The position numbers and the translations under genes are program-made. Positions 52,599 to 62,073 of a stretch of 64,000 nucleotides of DNA are shown here, one piece after another. Position 1 is the stretch's first letter, and each line of letters opens with the position of its first letter. Below the pieces are notes generated by a model, which made no database searches, was not told where the DNA came from, and was given only the letters and a program-made list of their open reading frames with translations. This DNA is from CAVZBW01 sp963778465 (lineage in GTDB: Bacteria > Actinomycetota > Acidimicrobiia > Acidimicrobiales > RAAP-2): assembly GCA_963778465.1 (NCBI GenBank), contig CAVZUK010000003.1, positions 1,736,001 through 1,800,000 on the forward strand. Reading direction: 5' to 3'.

Positions 52599-53084
52599 AT
52601 GAGCGACGAGTTGGCTCAGCACCACGATTGCGAGAAGTGTGGCGGCCTCTCGAATTCGCACCCCGTTGTCCATATAGAGCACGGGGAATGGTTCGCCTGC
52701 GTGGACGAGGACATCGCACCGCTCGTCCTCGCCTGCTGGGAGCTGGGGATTCGGACGAGGGAGAGCTGCCAAGACTTCGACACGTTGTCTGATGTGCGAT
52801 CCATGTATCTCTCCTTCCGCGACCTGGAGGACTACGTCCGGTTGGGTGAGCGCCTCATAGAAGGTGGACCCCGAGATGAGCTGTACGCCAGGATCTTCCC
52901 TCGCCCAGGGACCGATCGAGCTCTCTGGTGGGACTGGGAGGCCATCCCCGGAGAGCTCGACGCCGACCTCGGCAACGAGTCCGTTCAATGCACTTGGTTC
53001 GTCTCCGTGGCGTTTCCGGCCGACGATCTCGGTGGTGCTGTGGACCGCCTGCGCGGGGAATGTAATGCGCACCCCTTCCCTTGA
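52599..53084 (+). CDS. Hypothetical protein with CxxC knuckle
   Basis: 161 residues: HHDCEKCGGLSNSHPVVHIEHG opens with a CxxC, followed by WFACVDEDIAPLVLACWELGI, RTRESCQDFDTLSDVRSMYL and two Trp-rich segments (ALWWDWEAIPGEL). The CWELGIRTRESCQD pattern recalls proteins that clip a small domain on histidine/cysteine-bound metal, but no family is recognised. ATG 52599 is preceded by AGGAGGCACGAGGG. Soluble. Confidence 0.6.
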   Translation: MSDELAQHHDCEKCGGLSNSHPVVHIEHGEWFACVDEDIAPLVLACWELGIRTRESCQDFDTLSDVRSMYLSFRDLEDYVRLGERLIEGGPRDELYARIFPRPGTDRALWWDWEAIPGELDADLGNESVQCTWFVSVAFPADDLGGAVDRLRGECNAHPFP

Positions 53085-53549
53085 TCAGCGGTGGCTCGAG
53101 CAGCTTCCGGGGCCGGCAACGAGAGGACCTACACGGTGGAGGTCTGCACCAGCCATGCTGGCGAGCCGACGAAGCCCAGGCCGATCCGAGTCTCCGACAC
53201 TCGCTAGCGTCCGGCCCCTACTGCGGAGACCTCATCGAGCACCGGCAACGCTCCCGACGAGCTGCCAGAGACCAAAGGACTGAGCTCTGGACGGAAAACA
53301 GCAATCCCCCCACGACTCCTCACCGGAACGGTGACGAGTCGGTCCGAGGTGTCGGCGTCGCCAAGGCTCGGCCGGCGCCGCGCGAGCGCCGGGCGGATCA
53401 CGCCTGAGCTCTCGGACAGATGGGCCGGGATTTCAGTGCCCGGGTCAGGTGGATCGGGTTCAGGGGTTCAGGCCAGTCTCAAGGGATTCGCAAGATTGGG
53501 CGAGCGAGTTTCCTCGGAGAGCAACGGTGAGACGATCCGCTGAGAAAGA
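53085..53549. other. Intergenic region between convergent genes
   Basis: About 465 nt; no convincing gene or RNA. Frames present are low-complexity Arg/Ser-rich. Confidence 0.3.
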
Positions 53550-54206
53550 TCACGTCACCAAGAGGTAGACGCTGTCGGCGATGAGCCAAAGGCCGAGAAG
53601 GAGTGACACCCAGATGATGATCACATCGGTATGGCCATCGATCCAGATACGAATTCGAGAGAGGAGCGCCTGCGTTCTCTCAGGGCGTGCCACTGCATAG
53701 ATCTCCATGACCAGGTAGGTCCCGGTGGCGACGAGGCAGAAGAAAATCAAGCCAAGGTAGTCGGCCCACGATGCCAACTTCGCCTGGACGATGGTCGCCA
53801 CGCCGGCGGCGATGAGACCCCATGGCTGTACGAAGAAGGCGAGCCCCATGGCGTAGAGCGGGGACATGTTGTCGATGCCGGACTGCCATCTAGGTGGGCT
53901 CTTTGCCTTCTTGGGTCTGCCCATTCGTCGTCGTTGGCGAAGAGCAACAAGCAGCAACGCCACACCTATCGCGATTTTGACGGCGAGTGCCGCAAGCGAC
54001 GGCCCCGTACTTGGTTTCGGCGGAGAGTTGCCGGTGGCTATGAGCGTGATGATGACCACTGCAACCAGGGACAGCAACCATCCCAAGACAAAGGCTGCGC
54101 CCTTGCGCGCACCTCGCTTGGAAGACAGCACAAGGATGAACGCCGTGAGCGGCACGGGCTCTAGCGTGATTACCAGCCCGATGATCAGTAACTCGAGAAC
54201 CAGCAC
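53550..54206 (-). CDS. Sap/GAP-type LysE-like membrane protein
   Basis: 218 residues with six predicted spans. Motifs ITLEPVPLTAFILVLSSKRG near the start and GAAFVLGWLLSLVAVVIIT in the second span match the Sap (sulfolipid-addressing/GAP) family, which in mycobacteria helps export glycolipids. A central basic loop (RQRRRMGRPKKAKSPPRWQ) is followed by MSPLYAMGLAFFVQPWGLI. GTG start. Which lipid it exports here is unknown. Confidence 0.82.
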   Translation of the reverse strand: MLVLELLIIGLVITLEPVPLTAFILVLSSKRGARKGAAFVLGWLLSLVAVVIITLIATGNSPPKPSTGPSLAALAVKIAIGVALLLVALRQRRRMGRPKKAKSPPRWQSGIDNMSPLYAMGLAFFVQPWGLIAAGVATIVQAKLASWADYLGLIFFCLVATGTYLVMEIYAVARPERTQALLSRIRIWIDGHTDVIIIWVSLLLGLWLIADSVYLLVT

Positions 54207-54508
54207 CTAGGACTCTCGTTGATCGAGACTCGGAATCATGGCGCAAGAATGCTGTGCGAGCCGAACCGTTGTTGGACCCGATAGAGGTCGCAGCAGCCGC
54301 TGGTACAACGATCCTCCCTCGTCAGAGCGGTTTGAGAACATCGCGATTAGCTCCACGAAGTCTACGGCCTGCGGCATTGGTCGGGAGGTGGAAACACTAT
54401 GCCAACCGCCTCCGGTCGAGACTGGTGCTCGGCTGTCGTGGGTTGGTACGAGTGGGCCGACTCGCCGTTTTGCCGGTCCAGCCGGGCAATAGGACCTAGT
54501 CTGGCTCG
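54207..54508. other. Intergenic region
   Basis: About 300 nt between two minus-strand genes; no gene or clear terminator seen. Confidence 0.3.
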
Positions 54509-55369
54509 TCAGCCGACCAGGCGGAGCAGGCGTGCCGGATTCTCGCAGGCCATGCGGCGCAACTCGGACTCCGCCGCACCCGCCTCCCACAAGGCGTCGA
54601 CGTAGGACTGCAGGCCCGGCGCCGGCCGGGGCAACTCGTCGGTCCAGCCATAGTCAGTCGACAGCACGACCTTGTCGAGTCCGATCGCGCCGATTGCTCG
54701 CACGACGTCGGCGGCCTCAGGCCCGTGGCCAGCCATGCAGGTGGCTGCAGACAATTCAATGTAAGCACCCAGGCGAGCAAGTTCGACGCACTCGGCTACC
54801 GAGAGGTTCGGTCCCGCCCCCACGTTCATCGCGTGGGTGACCACTAGTCGGTCATGGCCCGCAAACCGACGGGCGACGGCGAAGTGCTCGGCCGCCGATG
54901 TGTGGCCCGTGGCAGCGATCGCCTCGTGCTCGGCGACCAAGTCGAGGATCTCGCCGACCTCAGGCAGGAGATCACCCTCGTCGTCGAGGAGGCGGATACC
55001 CGGGCCCGGAACACCGAGCATCGCGGCGACCCCGTTCTCCACATCCTGCTGACTCGAGATGGTCGGGAGCCACACAATGGCAGCCCCGTCCCGCAGGGCG
55101 GTCTCGACGGCTCCGGGGTTGAGCCCACCAATGCAGAAGTCACAGCAAATCGACCCATAGGCACGCACGCCGCGCTCAACTTCGCCCACCAAGTAGGCCA
55201 CCGAGTTGGACGGGAAATCATGGGACTTCAGGACGAGGGCGGCAAACCCGAGCTCCGCCGCATCCCGAGCCGCCTCGAACGCGTCGACGGCATGACGGGT
55301 GCCCACTACCGACTCGGGACCGAAGTGGCAATGCAGATCGACGGCCCCTTCAATGGCGACCCTTCCCAT
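54509..55369 (-). CDS. DUF6282-type amidohydrolase-like protein
   Basis: 286 residues of a TIM-barrel metal hydrolase group: GAVDLHCHFGPES (HxH metal motif) and AALVLKSHDFPSN, then GLNPGAVETALRDGAAIVWLPT, ATGHTSAAEHF, VVTHAMNVGAG and KVVLSTDYGW (late Asp). These are family hallmarks of DUF6282 proteins that are frequent in catabolic clusters. ATG 55369 is preceded by GAGGAGCGC; the ORF extension upstream is not family-like. Divergent from the SDR gene, 93 nt apart, so both may share a regulator. Confidence 0.85.
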   Translation of the reverse strand: MGRVAIEGAVDLHCHFGPESVVGTRHAVDAFEAARDAAELGFAALVLKSHDFPSNSVAYLVGEVERGVRAYGSICCDFCIGGLNPGAVETALRDGAAIVWLPTISSQQDVENGVAAMLGVPGPGIRLLDDEGDLLPEVGEILDLVAEHEAIAATGHTSAAEHFAVARRFAGHDRLVVTHAMNVGAGPNLSVAECVELARLGAYIELSAATCMAGHGPEAADVVRAIGAIGLDKVVLSTDYGWTDELPRPAPGLQSYVDALWEAGAAESELRRMACENPARLLRLVG

Positions 55370-55462
55370 GCGCTCCTCCCGGACCGATCCCCAGGCTATC
55401 GGACACCTAAGCGGTCGAGCGGGCCCCGAGATGGCCGGGCGACCGCCGGTAGATTGCCCCGA

Positions 55463-56266
55463 ATGGACACCCCTTCGGGCTTGCCCCCTCTGAGCTCCCT
55501 CCATGCCCTGCATGGCAAGGTGGCGATCGTAACCGGAGCCGGGAACGGCATCGGACGGGCCTGTGCTCTCCGACTGGCCGAAGCCGGCGCGCGGGTGTGC
55601 GGCTTCGACGTTGACCCCGGCTCGGCCCGTGGCACGGCCTCGGTCGTCGGCTCACCTGAGGGTGCCATGGCCGTCGGCGGCGACGTTCGCCGGCGGGAGA
55701 GCGTTGAGGCGATGGCCGCCGAAGTGGTCGAGGCTTGGGGACGGATCGACGTCGTGGTGAACAGCGCCGGTCTCTTTCCGCCCTCGCCAGTGCTCGAGAC
55801 CGACCCCGAGCTGTGGCAGCAGGTGATGGACGTGAACGCCACCGGCACCTTCAACGTGTCACAGATCTGCGCTCGCCATATGCGCAACACCAGTGGGACC
55901 GGCACCATCGTGAACATCGCTTCCAAGTCCGCATTCCAACCAACGAAGGGATTTGCCCACTACGCCGCCTCGAAGGGCGCAGTGGTCATGATCACCAAGG
56001 CGATGGCCCTCGAGCTCGCCCCCGAGATCCGGGTCAATGCCGTCGCCCCGGGCAGCGTGGCGACCGAGATGGTGGGGAGACTTGGAGCGGGGGAGCCGGC
56101 TGGGGCGGCCGTCGGGGAGGCGATCCAGCGCAACACCCGCTGCCCCCTTGGCCGTTCGGCCACGGTCGACGAGATCGCCCGGGTCGTACTCTTCCTTGCG
56201 AGCGACTGGTCGGCCTACATGACCGGCAGCACTGTGCTCGCCGACGGGGGGTTCGTGCTGTCCTAA
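55463..56266 (+). CDS. Short-chain dehydrogenase/reductase
   Basis: 267 residues, classical SDR: GKVAIVTGAGNGIGRACALRL (TGxxxGxG), D60-type FDVDPGS indicating NAD preference, VVNSAGLFPP (NNAG variant), catalytic Ser in IVNIASKSAF, YxxxK in HYAASKGAV, and PGSVATEM. It oxidises an alcohol or reduces a ketone of the pathway. Start ATG 55463 gives the natural N-terminus. Divergent from the DUF6282 gene. Confidence 0.93.
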   Translation: MDTPSGLPPLSSLHALHGKVAIVTGAGNGIGRACALRLAEAGARVCGFDVDPGSARGTASVVGSPEGAMAVGGDVRRRESVEAMAAEVVEAWGRIDVVVNSAGLFPPSPVLETDPELWQQVMDVNATGTFNVSQICARHMRNTSGTGTIVNIASKSAFQPTKGFAHYAASKGAVVMITKAMALELAPEIRVNAVAPGSVATEMVGRLGAGEPAGAAVGEAIQRNTRCPLGRSATVDEIARVVLFLASDWSAYMTGSTVLADGGFVLS

Positions 56267-56779
56267 ATCCAACCGGCAGACCTCCCTGGCAGGTTGCCTC
56301 TCGTAGGGCGGGGTGTCCCAGGCGCTCGACCAGCCACTCGCCGTCGTAGCTCTCGACGAGCGTGGCGACGGTGTGGCGCATGCCCTCGAGATCTGCGAAG
56401 GGTCGGGACAACAGACACTGCGCTTTCGGGCGAGAACCTCGAGGAGCTCTCCCGTGAGCTTGGGATCGGGGGCGCATCTCACTGAAGATCGACGACGTTC
56501 CCGTCGATCGCGCCGCCCGGATTCTCATTTCGGTCCGCCAGGGCCCACCACCTCACTGGCTCGGAGCTTCCCCGTCGCCTGCGGACGCAGGAGGACACCG
56601 GAACTCGCTCGAGCTTCGATCCGGCGGGTGGACACGACGTCCCGGGTGCGCCAAGTCGGTCGTGGTGGCCCTCTTCGAGGGGATGAAGCTGGCCAGATCC
56701 CATATGGTGGGCCCTCGAGCGGCGCCGCACAGGATCTGGTCGCCCGCGGATCGGGAATGGCGCAGAGGTGGAGGACGAC
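56267..56779. other. Intergenic region with possible IS3-type OrfB tail
   Basis: About 510 nt. On the minus strand a stretch near 56300-56420 reads DLEGMRHTVATLVESYDGEW and LVERLGHPALRE, and resembles the C-terminal end of IS3-type integrase-core transposases (YNREWLxERxGxRTP). It is frameshifted and short. The rest holds the promoter of the second SDR gene. Confidence 0.35.
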
Positions 56780-57643
56780 ATGGCAGGCAACGTGAGCAAG
56801 CCTCTCGAGGGGATGTCGGCACTCGTGACGGGAGGGGGTGGCGGCATCGGGGGCGCCACCGGGGCGTGGCTTGCCCGCGACGGCGCCGCGGTCATGCTCC
56901 TGGGCCGCACGAAGGAGACCCTTGCCGCGACCTGCGACAGCATCCGGGCCCAGGAAGGCCGCGATGTGCAGGTCGACTACACCGTCGGTGACGCTCTCGA
57001 GCAGGGTGCCCTCGCCGCCGCGTTCGACCGCGCGGCCGCCCTGACGGGAAGGCTGGCGATCGCCGTGTCGGTGGTGGGTGGCGGCACGATGAAGCCGCTG
57101 CTCATGTTCGACGGCGACGAGGTCCTCGACGAGCTGCGGCGCAACATCGTGTCCGCGTTCCTCGTGATCCGCAACGCCGCACCGCTGATGACCGACGGCG
57201 GCGGAGGATCGATCGTCTGCATCTCGTCGGACGCCGCCAAGATCCCCTGGCCCTTCCTCACGACGTACAACACGTCGAAGTCCGGCGTGGAGGGACTCGT
57301 GCGCGGCGCGGCGCTCGAGCTCGCGCCCTTGAAGATCCGCGTCAACGCCGTCCGCCCCGGGCTCGTCAAGACCCCAGCCACGAGCGGCGGCCTGTTCGCC
57401 AACGAGGCGGCAATTCGTGAGTTCATCGCGGAGAAACCGCTCGGGCGCACCGGGATTCCCGACGACATCGCCGCCGGTGTCCGCTATCTGGCCGGTCCCG
57501 AATCGAGCTGGGTCACCGGCCAGAGCATCGGGATCGAGGGAGGGAACGAGCTCACCCGGGCGCCCTACCTTGAAGCACTCGTGCGTAAGCGCTTCGGCGA
57601 CGATGCCATCGACGCCGCCCTCGCGGGACGGATCCCGAGCTGA
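56780..57643 (+). CDS. Short-chain dehydrogenase/reductase
   Basis: 287 residues: MSALVTGGGGGIGGATGAWLARDG, VMLLGRTKETL (Arg suggests NADP(H)), SVVGGG in place of NNAG, catalytic Ser in IVCISSDAAK, and YNTSKSGVEGLV (YxxxK); tail PGLVKTPAT and GLFANEAAIREF. GGAGGACG lies just before ATG 56780. It is 64 percent of the way downstream from the first SDR and may act on a later intermediate. Substrate unknown. Confidence 0.92.
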   Translation: MAGNVSKPLEGMSALVTGGGGGIGGATGAWLARDGAAVMLLGRTKETLAATCDSIRAQEGRDVQVDYTVGDALEQGALAAAFDRAAALTGRLAIAVSVVGGGTMKPLLMFDGDEVLDELRRNIVSAFLVIRNAAPLMTDGGGGSIVCISSDAAKIPWPFLTTYNTSKSGVEGLVRGAALELAPLKIRVNAVRPGLVKTPATSGGLFANEAAIREFIAEKPLGRTGIPDDIAAGVRYLAGPESSWVTGQSIGIEGGNELTRAPYLEALVRKRFGDDAIDAALAGRIPS

Positions 57644-57703
57644 CGAAGGGAGCGATCCGGGCCAGCGCCAGCCCTATGGGTACTGTCCGTACCCGAACCT
57701 TGC

Positions 57704-57925
57704 TCAGTTGGGCTTGCAGATCTGTTGAAATCCCGCCCTCGTCACGATGAATCCCCTTCGGCACCCCGAACAAACCGTGGTGGGCTTCGAGGGAGCGTCC
57801 ACTCCGGGATCCTGCACGCACTCGTATCCCGGAGGCGGGTCGATCAGGATAGACCCGCAGGACGGGCACACCGCGAGGCCGCTTCGTGTAGGCCTGGGTG
57901 GGATCGGCCGGTGTTGCGGACTCAT
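57704..57925 (-). CDS. Small zinc-ribbon protein
   Basis: 73 residues with one clear zinc ribbon: CPSCG near residue 20 and CSGC near residue 52, separated by a 28-residue loop. Ends FIVTRAGFQQICKPN. Likely a zinc-stabilised adaptor. The ATG at 57925 is the first in frame. Stand-alone, convergent with the SDR gene. Confidence 0.5.
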   Translation of the reverse strand: MSPQHRPIPPRPTRSGLAVCPSCGSILIDPPPGYECVQDPGVDAPSKPTTVCSGCRRGFIVTRAGFQQICKPN

Positions 57926-58086
57926 GCAAGTGAAGTTTACGTCTGGGGTTCCCCGACGTCCCGTCGACCGGAGCGGCCAGCACGTCTATACCGGTCAGGC
58001 CGAACAGGGTTGCTCGCCTGCGTTGCATTGCCGTCCCCAATCGGCTTGACTGCCGTAATGTTCAGATACCCTGCGGAAGCACGACG

Positions 58087-59637
58087 GTGAGCAGACGCGT
58101 CCGCTGGCTGGGCATCGTGATGCTCCTGTGCTTCGCCGTGATCCTGGGACAGCTCACCCATATCCAGTTCGGTGAGGCAAAGAAGCTCGCCGATTCCCCC
58201 AACAACCCGAAGAACTTCGCCGCCAAATACGACAACCAGCGCGGCTACATCCTGGCGGCAGACGGGACGATCCTGGCCAAGTCGGTCGTGGCTCCCGCCG
58301 GCAGCCCGCAGAAGTACGAGCGCGTCTATCCGAACGGACCCCTGTATTCGGGCATCGTCGGCTACTCATCGCGCTACTGGGGGACGTCCGGCGTGGAAGC
58401 CGTCTACAACGACGACCTCATCGCCCACTCCCAACCCGCGCAGTCATTGAGCCAGCTGCTCAACCCTCCGCCCAAGACCACGGACACCATCTCCCTCACC
58501 ATCCAGCCGTACCTCCAGCAGGCCATCGCCAACGCCCTGCAACAGAACCTGGGCGGCCGCCAGTACACCGATGCGGCGGTGGTGGCGATGGATCCGAGGA
58601 CGGGTGCCATCGAGGGCATGTACTCCAACGTGACCTACGACCCCAACGCCCTCGTGGCGCCCCTGGTGAACAATCAGGCCCTCACCAATGAGATCAATGC
58701 CGGGGAAGCCGCCCGGAAGCCCGACGCCGAGGGTGTCGCCCCGGCCTTCCCTATGGCCACCTTCAACGCGTTCACCCCTGGCTCGACCTTCAAGGTGGTG
58801 ACCACGGCGGCCGCCTACAACCAACAACCGAGCCAGGCCGACTTCAGCATGGACTTCCCCAATGGCTGCACCACTCCCGGCCAGATCCCGTACTTCACCG
58901 GGGTGGTCTGCAACGACTCAGCGGCTCCCCCGGGTAATCCCTGTGGGGGGACCATCCAGCAGATGCTGCCGGAATCCTGCGATCCCGGCTATGCCATGCT
59001 GGGTCTGGCCGTCGGTGCGCCCAACCTCACCCAACAGGCGGCCCAGTTCGGCTGGAACAAGAAGCCGCCCGTCGATCTCACCGACGTCTCCGCTTCCCAC
59101 ATGGACTCCGAGAGCTATCTGGGAAGGAACGGGAATCAGGCGGCTCTGGCCCAGTCGGCGTTCGGCCAGCTCAACGACACCGCGACGGCTCTCCAGAACG
59201 CCATGGTGGCGGAGGGGATCGCCGACAACGGAGTGGTCATGACCCCCCACACCATGGCCGAGATCCGGGACTCTCAGGGTCGCCTGGTCCAGATCTACCA
59301 GCCCACCAAGTACAGCCAGGCGACCTCGGCGGCGGCGGCCGAGGTGACCAATACCGATATGCAAGCGGTGGTGACGTCCGGGACGGCCAGCCAGGTGGGC
59401 TTCGACCCCTCCATGGACGTGGCGGCCAAGACCGGGACCGCCCAGACCTTCTTCCCCTCTCCGAACTCGAACACGCCGGCCACCCACGACTGGATGATCG
59501 CCTTTGCCCCGGCCAACAACCCCCAGATCGCCGTCGCGGTGGTCGTCCCCTACCAGAGCCAGGAGTACGACACCGGGGCGACGGTGGCGGGACCGATCAT
59601 GAAGGCGGTCCTGACGGCGGCCCTCACCCACCAGTAG
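58087..59637 (+). CDS. Class B penicillin-binding protein (PbpA-like)
   Basis: 516 residues. One N-terminal transmembrane helix (WLGIVMLLCFAVILGQLTHIQ) and an NPKNFAAKYDNQRGYILAADG non-catalytic start, then the transpeptidase domain with FTPGSTFKVVTTAA (active Ser), SAFGQLNDTATALQNA at the SxN region (Ser-Ala-Phe instead of SxN), and AAKTGTAQTF (KTG). It crosslinks septal or lateral peptidoglycan outside the membrane. GTG start. No rodA/ftsW or kinase genes adjoin, unlike the usual pbpA operon. Confidence 0.93.
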   Translation: MSRRVRWLGIVMLLCFAVILGQLTHIQFGEAKKLADSPNNPKNFAAKYDNQRGYILAADGTILAKSVVAPAGSPQKYERVYPNGPLYSGIVGYSSRYWGTSGVEAVYNDDLIAHSQPAQSLSQLLNPPPKTTDTISLTIQPYLQQAIANALQQNLGGRQYTDAAVVAMDPRTGAIEGMYSNVTYDPNALVAPLVNNQALTNEINAGEAARKPDAEGVAPAFPMATFNAFTPGSTFKVVTTAAAYNQQPSQADFSMDFPNGCTTPGQIPYFTGVVCNDSAAPPGNPCGGTIQQMLPESCDPGYAMLGLAVGAPNLTQQAAQFGWNKKPPVDLTDVSASHMDSESYLGRNGNQAALAQSAFGQLNDTATALQNAMVAEGIADNGVVMTPHTMAEIRDSQGRLVQIYQPTKYSQATSAAAAEVTNTDMQAVVTSGTASQVGFDPSMDVAAKTGTAQTFFPSPNSNTPATHDWMIAFAPANNPQIAVAVVVPYQSQEYDTGATVAGPIMKAVLTAALTHQ

Positions 59638-59716
59638 GGCCACTCTTCGCGCTCTACGAGCACGGGTCCGCCAGCACCATTCTCCTGCCCCACGCAGAGG
59701 AGGCCTAGCCCTGGTC

Positions 59717-60098
59717 ATGGTCGGGGGCGCGTTCGAGATCATCGTCGAGGAGACCCCCGACCCCGTCCACATCTCTGAGCTCGTCGAGGGTCTCGTGGCA
59801 TACAACGAGAGCCGTGCGGAGCCTCGGAACCGCCAACCGGTCGGTGTCTTCCTCCGGAACGGGCGCGAAACCCTTGGCGGAGCCGACGGCTACACCGGGC
59901 CGACGGGTGACGAAGGCGATCAAGGAGGTAGGTAGGGGGCGAGGATGCAGGGGAGCATCGCTCGACACCTTCAGCTTCCAAGCGCTCGACTTCTACCGGT
60001 CCATTGGCTATCACACCGTTTGGTGAGCTCCACGACTCCCACCTGGCCATACCCGCCACTATCTGTGGAAGCCTCTGGACGAAGCAATTTCTCTGTGA
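59717..60098 (+). pseudogene. GNAT acetyltransferase, internally deleted
   Basis: The first about 60 residues (ISELVEGLVAYNESRAEPRN, PVGVFLRNGRETLGGADG) match the N-terminus of a GNAT family in Actinobacteria. In another frame the C-terminus follows: GCRGASLDTFSFQALDFYRS, IGYHTVW, a stop, then PPGHTRHYLWKPLDEA, ending at 60098. The central acetyl-CoA binding motif (RxxGxG/A) is missing, and the gene is about 45 residues short. One frameshift and one in-frame TGA remain. Confidence 0.75.
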
Positions 60099-60176
60099 TC
60101 CCGACGAATTCGTCCCCTCCCATCGTCCTCAGCAATTGACGGTCTCTCAGTGAGGGAACGACACCCTCGAACGACG

Positions 60177-60773
60177 TCAACGCCCTCGGACGTTCGTGGG
60201 GCCTCGCTCAGACGCGTAGGGCTGGGCATCACGCGTCACTTGTCGGATCACGAGCACCTTCGCGTCTCTTGTCGGCCGAGGCGAAAATGCACCGTTCGGC
60301 ACCGTGATACTGGTGCTGACGACGAAGCGGCCTTTCCATCGGCCCGCGCCCGGTGCAGAAGGTGACGTCCATTGCCGCACCACGTAGCGCGGTGCTACCA
60401 AGTGGGCGCTTGCAAGGCGCGATTTCGGAGCGACCAGCCGTCGCAACAACGCGGTCATGATCCCGAATGGGGGATTGGCCACAACGTGAAACGGCCGTCG
60501 TGGCAAGCGAAGGTCCGAGGCATCGACTTGAACCACGGTTACCGCCCTGCGCGCAGCGAAGCTCGTTCTCAGGTGTCTGGCCCGACCCGAGTGCGCCTCG
60601 ATGGCTAGGACGCGCGCGCCCACCGCCAGCAGAGCCATGGTGATCGACCCCTCGCCAGCACCTATGTCGAGGACCAGATCGCCCCGGCGTACTCCCGACT
60701 CGGCCACGAGGCGGTAAGCCCAAGCTCTATCGAGCTGATGCCATCCCCAGGGTGGCCGGCGTTGCCCGGCCAC
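60177..60773 (-). CDS. Erm-like 23S rRNA (adenine-N6) methyltransferase
   Basis: 198 residues of the KsgA/Erm fold: WAYRLVAESGVRRGDLVLDI, GAGEGSITMALL (SAM motif I), VQVDASDLRL, VANPPFGIMTALLRRL (NPPF motif IV) and VPNGAFSPRPTRDAKVLVI. The C-terminal RNA-binding domain of classical Erm is mostly absent, as in short mycobacterial Erm(37)-type proteins. It may confer macrolide-lincosamide-type resistance or a housekeeping methylation; this cannot be decided from sequence. GTG start; no leader peptide typical of inducible erm was found. Confidence 0.85.
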   Translation of the reverse strand: MAGQRRPPWGWHQLDRAWAYRLVAESGVRRGDLVLDIGAGEGSITMALLAVGARVLAIEAHSGRARHLRTSFAARRAVTVVQVDASDLRLPRRPFHVVANPPFGIMTALLRRLVAPKSRLASAHLVAPRYVVRQWTSPSAPGAGRWKGRFVVSTSITVPNGAFSPRPTRDAKVLVIRQVTRDAQPYASERGPTNVRGR

Positions 60774-60891
60774 GGAAGACCATCACGAAGACGCCCATCG
60801 GGGGGAAGCTTACAAGGTTGGTCGCGGACTGAGGAGCCGAATGGTGTCGTCAGGCATGATCGAGTGGCGCAGGCAGCGGCTCACGATTCGA

Positions 60892-61974
60892 TCATTGGGC
60901 CAGCGGCCGGGCGTCCGGCGTGGGTGCCTGAACGCCACCGGCGAGTCTGAGCTGGCGCATTGCCTGTCGGTAGGAAATGATCGCGCTCGAATCGCAATAC
61001 CCGTAGCCGTTCTCGACGCAGAACGCGCGGACGAGGCTTTGGGCGCAAGCGAGATTGGGTCGGGGCATGCCCGGGAAGAGGTGGTGCTCGATCTGGTGGT
61101 TGAGGCCGCCGAAGAGAAAGGTCGCCCACCATCCGCCGGTGACGTTGCGAGCGGTGACGACCTGGCGCCGGGCGAAGCTCGTCTCGCAGCCCTCGTCGAT
61201 GAGCGGCATGCCCTTGTGGTTGGGGGCAAAGCTACATCCAAGGTAGACCGAGAAGACGGCCTGGTGAACGGCCAAGAAGGCGATCCCCTGAAGCGGTGAG
61301 AGCACCCAGAAGATCGCCGTCAGGTAGAGCGCGACATGAATGGCAAAGATGACGCGCTCCGTGACGGCGGCATGATCACGACGACGGATGAGGTCCTGGA
61401 TGCCGGCAACGTAAAGGCCAGTGCTGCGCAGCAGCATGAGGGGGAAGAAGAGCTCAGCCTGCCGCCGCGCCATCCACCCCGCGATGCGGTGGGCTCCGCG
61501 TCCCTGCTCGTGTGCTCCAGGGGCGAGGATCACGCCGACCCCGATGTCTGGGTCACGATCGATCTCGTTGGGGTGAGCGTGGTGGGCGTTGTGCTTCGGA
61601 ACCCACCAACCGAAGCTCAACCCGATCAATCCGTTGCCGATGACCAGACCGAGCAGCCGGTTGGCCCGCCGGGAGGCGAAGATCTGCCGGTGGCCTGCGT
61701 CGTGACCGAGGAAGCCGAGCTGGGTCGAAAGGAAGCCCAGCAGCGCTGCGACACCGAGCGTGGCCCACGATGCACCCACGGCGAAGAAGGCCGCCCACGC
61801 ACCGGCGAAGGCACCGAGGGTGAGGACGATCATGACCGAGTAGCGGCCGCGCCGACGCTCAAGGAGGCCCGCGGCGCGGACCTGCGAGGTCAGCGCCGCA
61901 AAGTCTGGAGCTGGCGCTGGCGGGGTGGCCGTCGCAACCCGTCCCCCTGCGCCCGATGCGGTGAGGTGAGCCAT
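60892..61974 (-). CDS. Membrane fatty acid (acyl-CoA) desaturase
   Basis: 360 residues, membrane di-iron desaturase. His boxes: GHDAGHRQ (near 90), HNAHHAHPN (near 127) and NHQIEHHLFPGM (near 290). Two pairs of spans (YSVMIVLTLGAFAGAWAAFF, VGASWATLGVAALLGFLS; later FAIHVALYLTAIFWVLS). Similar to DesA3/linoleoyl-CoA-type desaturases, needing an oxidoreductase partner that is not adjacent. It adjusts membrane fluidity. The neighbouring cold-shock gene on the same strand fits a temperature response. Confidence 0.93.
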   Translation of the reverse strand: MAHLTASGAGGRVATATPPAPAPDFAALTSQVRAAGLLERRRGRYSVMIVLTLGAFAGAWAAFFAVGASWATLGVAALLGFLSTQLGFLGHDAGHRQIFASRRANRLLGLVIGNGLIGLSFGWWVPKHNAHHAHPNEIDRDPDIGVGVILAPGAHEQGRGAHRIAGWMARRQAELFFPLMLLRSTGLYVAGIQDLIRRRDHAAVTERVIFAIHVALYLTAIFWVLSPLQGIAFLAVHQAVFSVYLGCSFAPNHKGMPLIDEGCETSFARRQVVTARNVTGGWWATFLFGGLNHQIEHHLFPGMPRPNLACAQSLVRAFCVENGYGYCDSSAIISYRQAMRQLRLAGGVQAPTPDARPLAQ

Positions 61975-62073
61975 CAGGGATTGGCGATGAGAGTGCCGAC
62001 GGATGTTCTTCCGGCCCCATCCTGAGGACGGAGATCACGCCGGGCGTGATACCTCGGCCAGAGTCGCAAGGGC

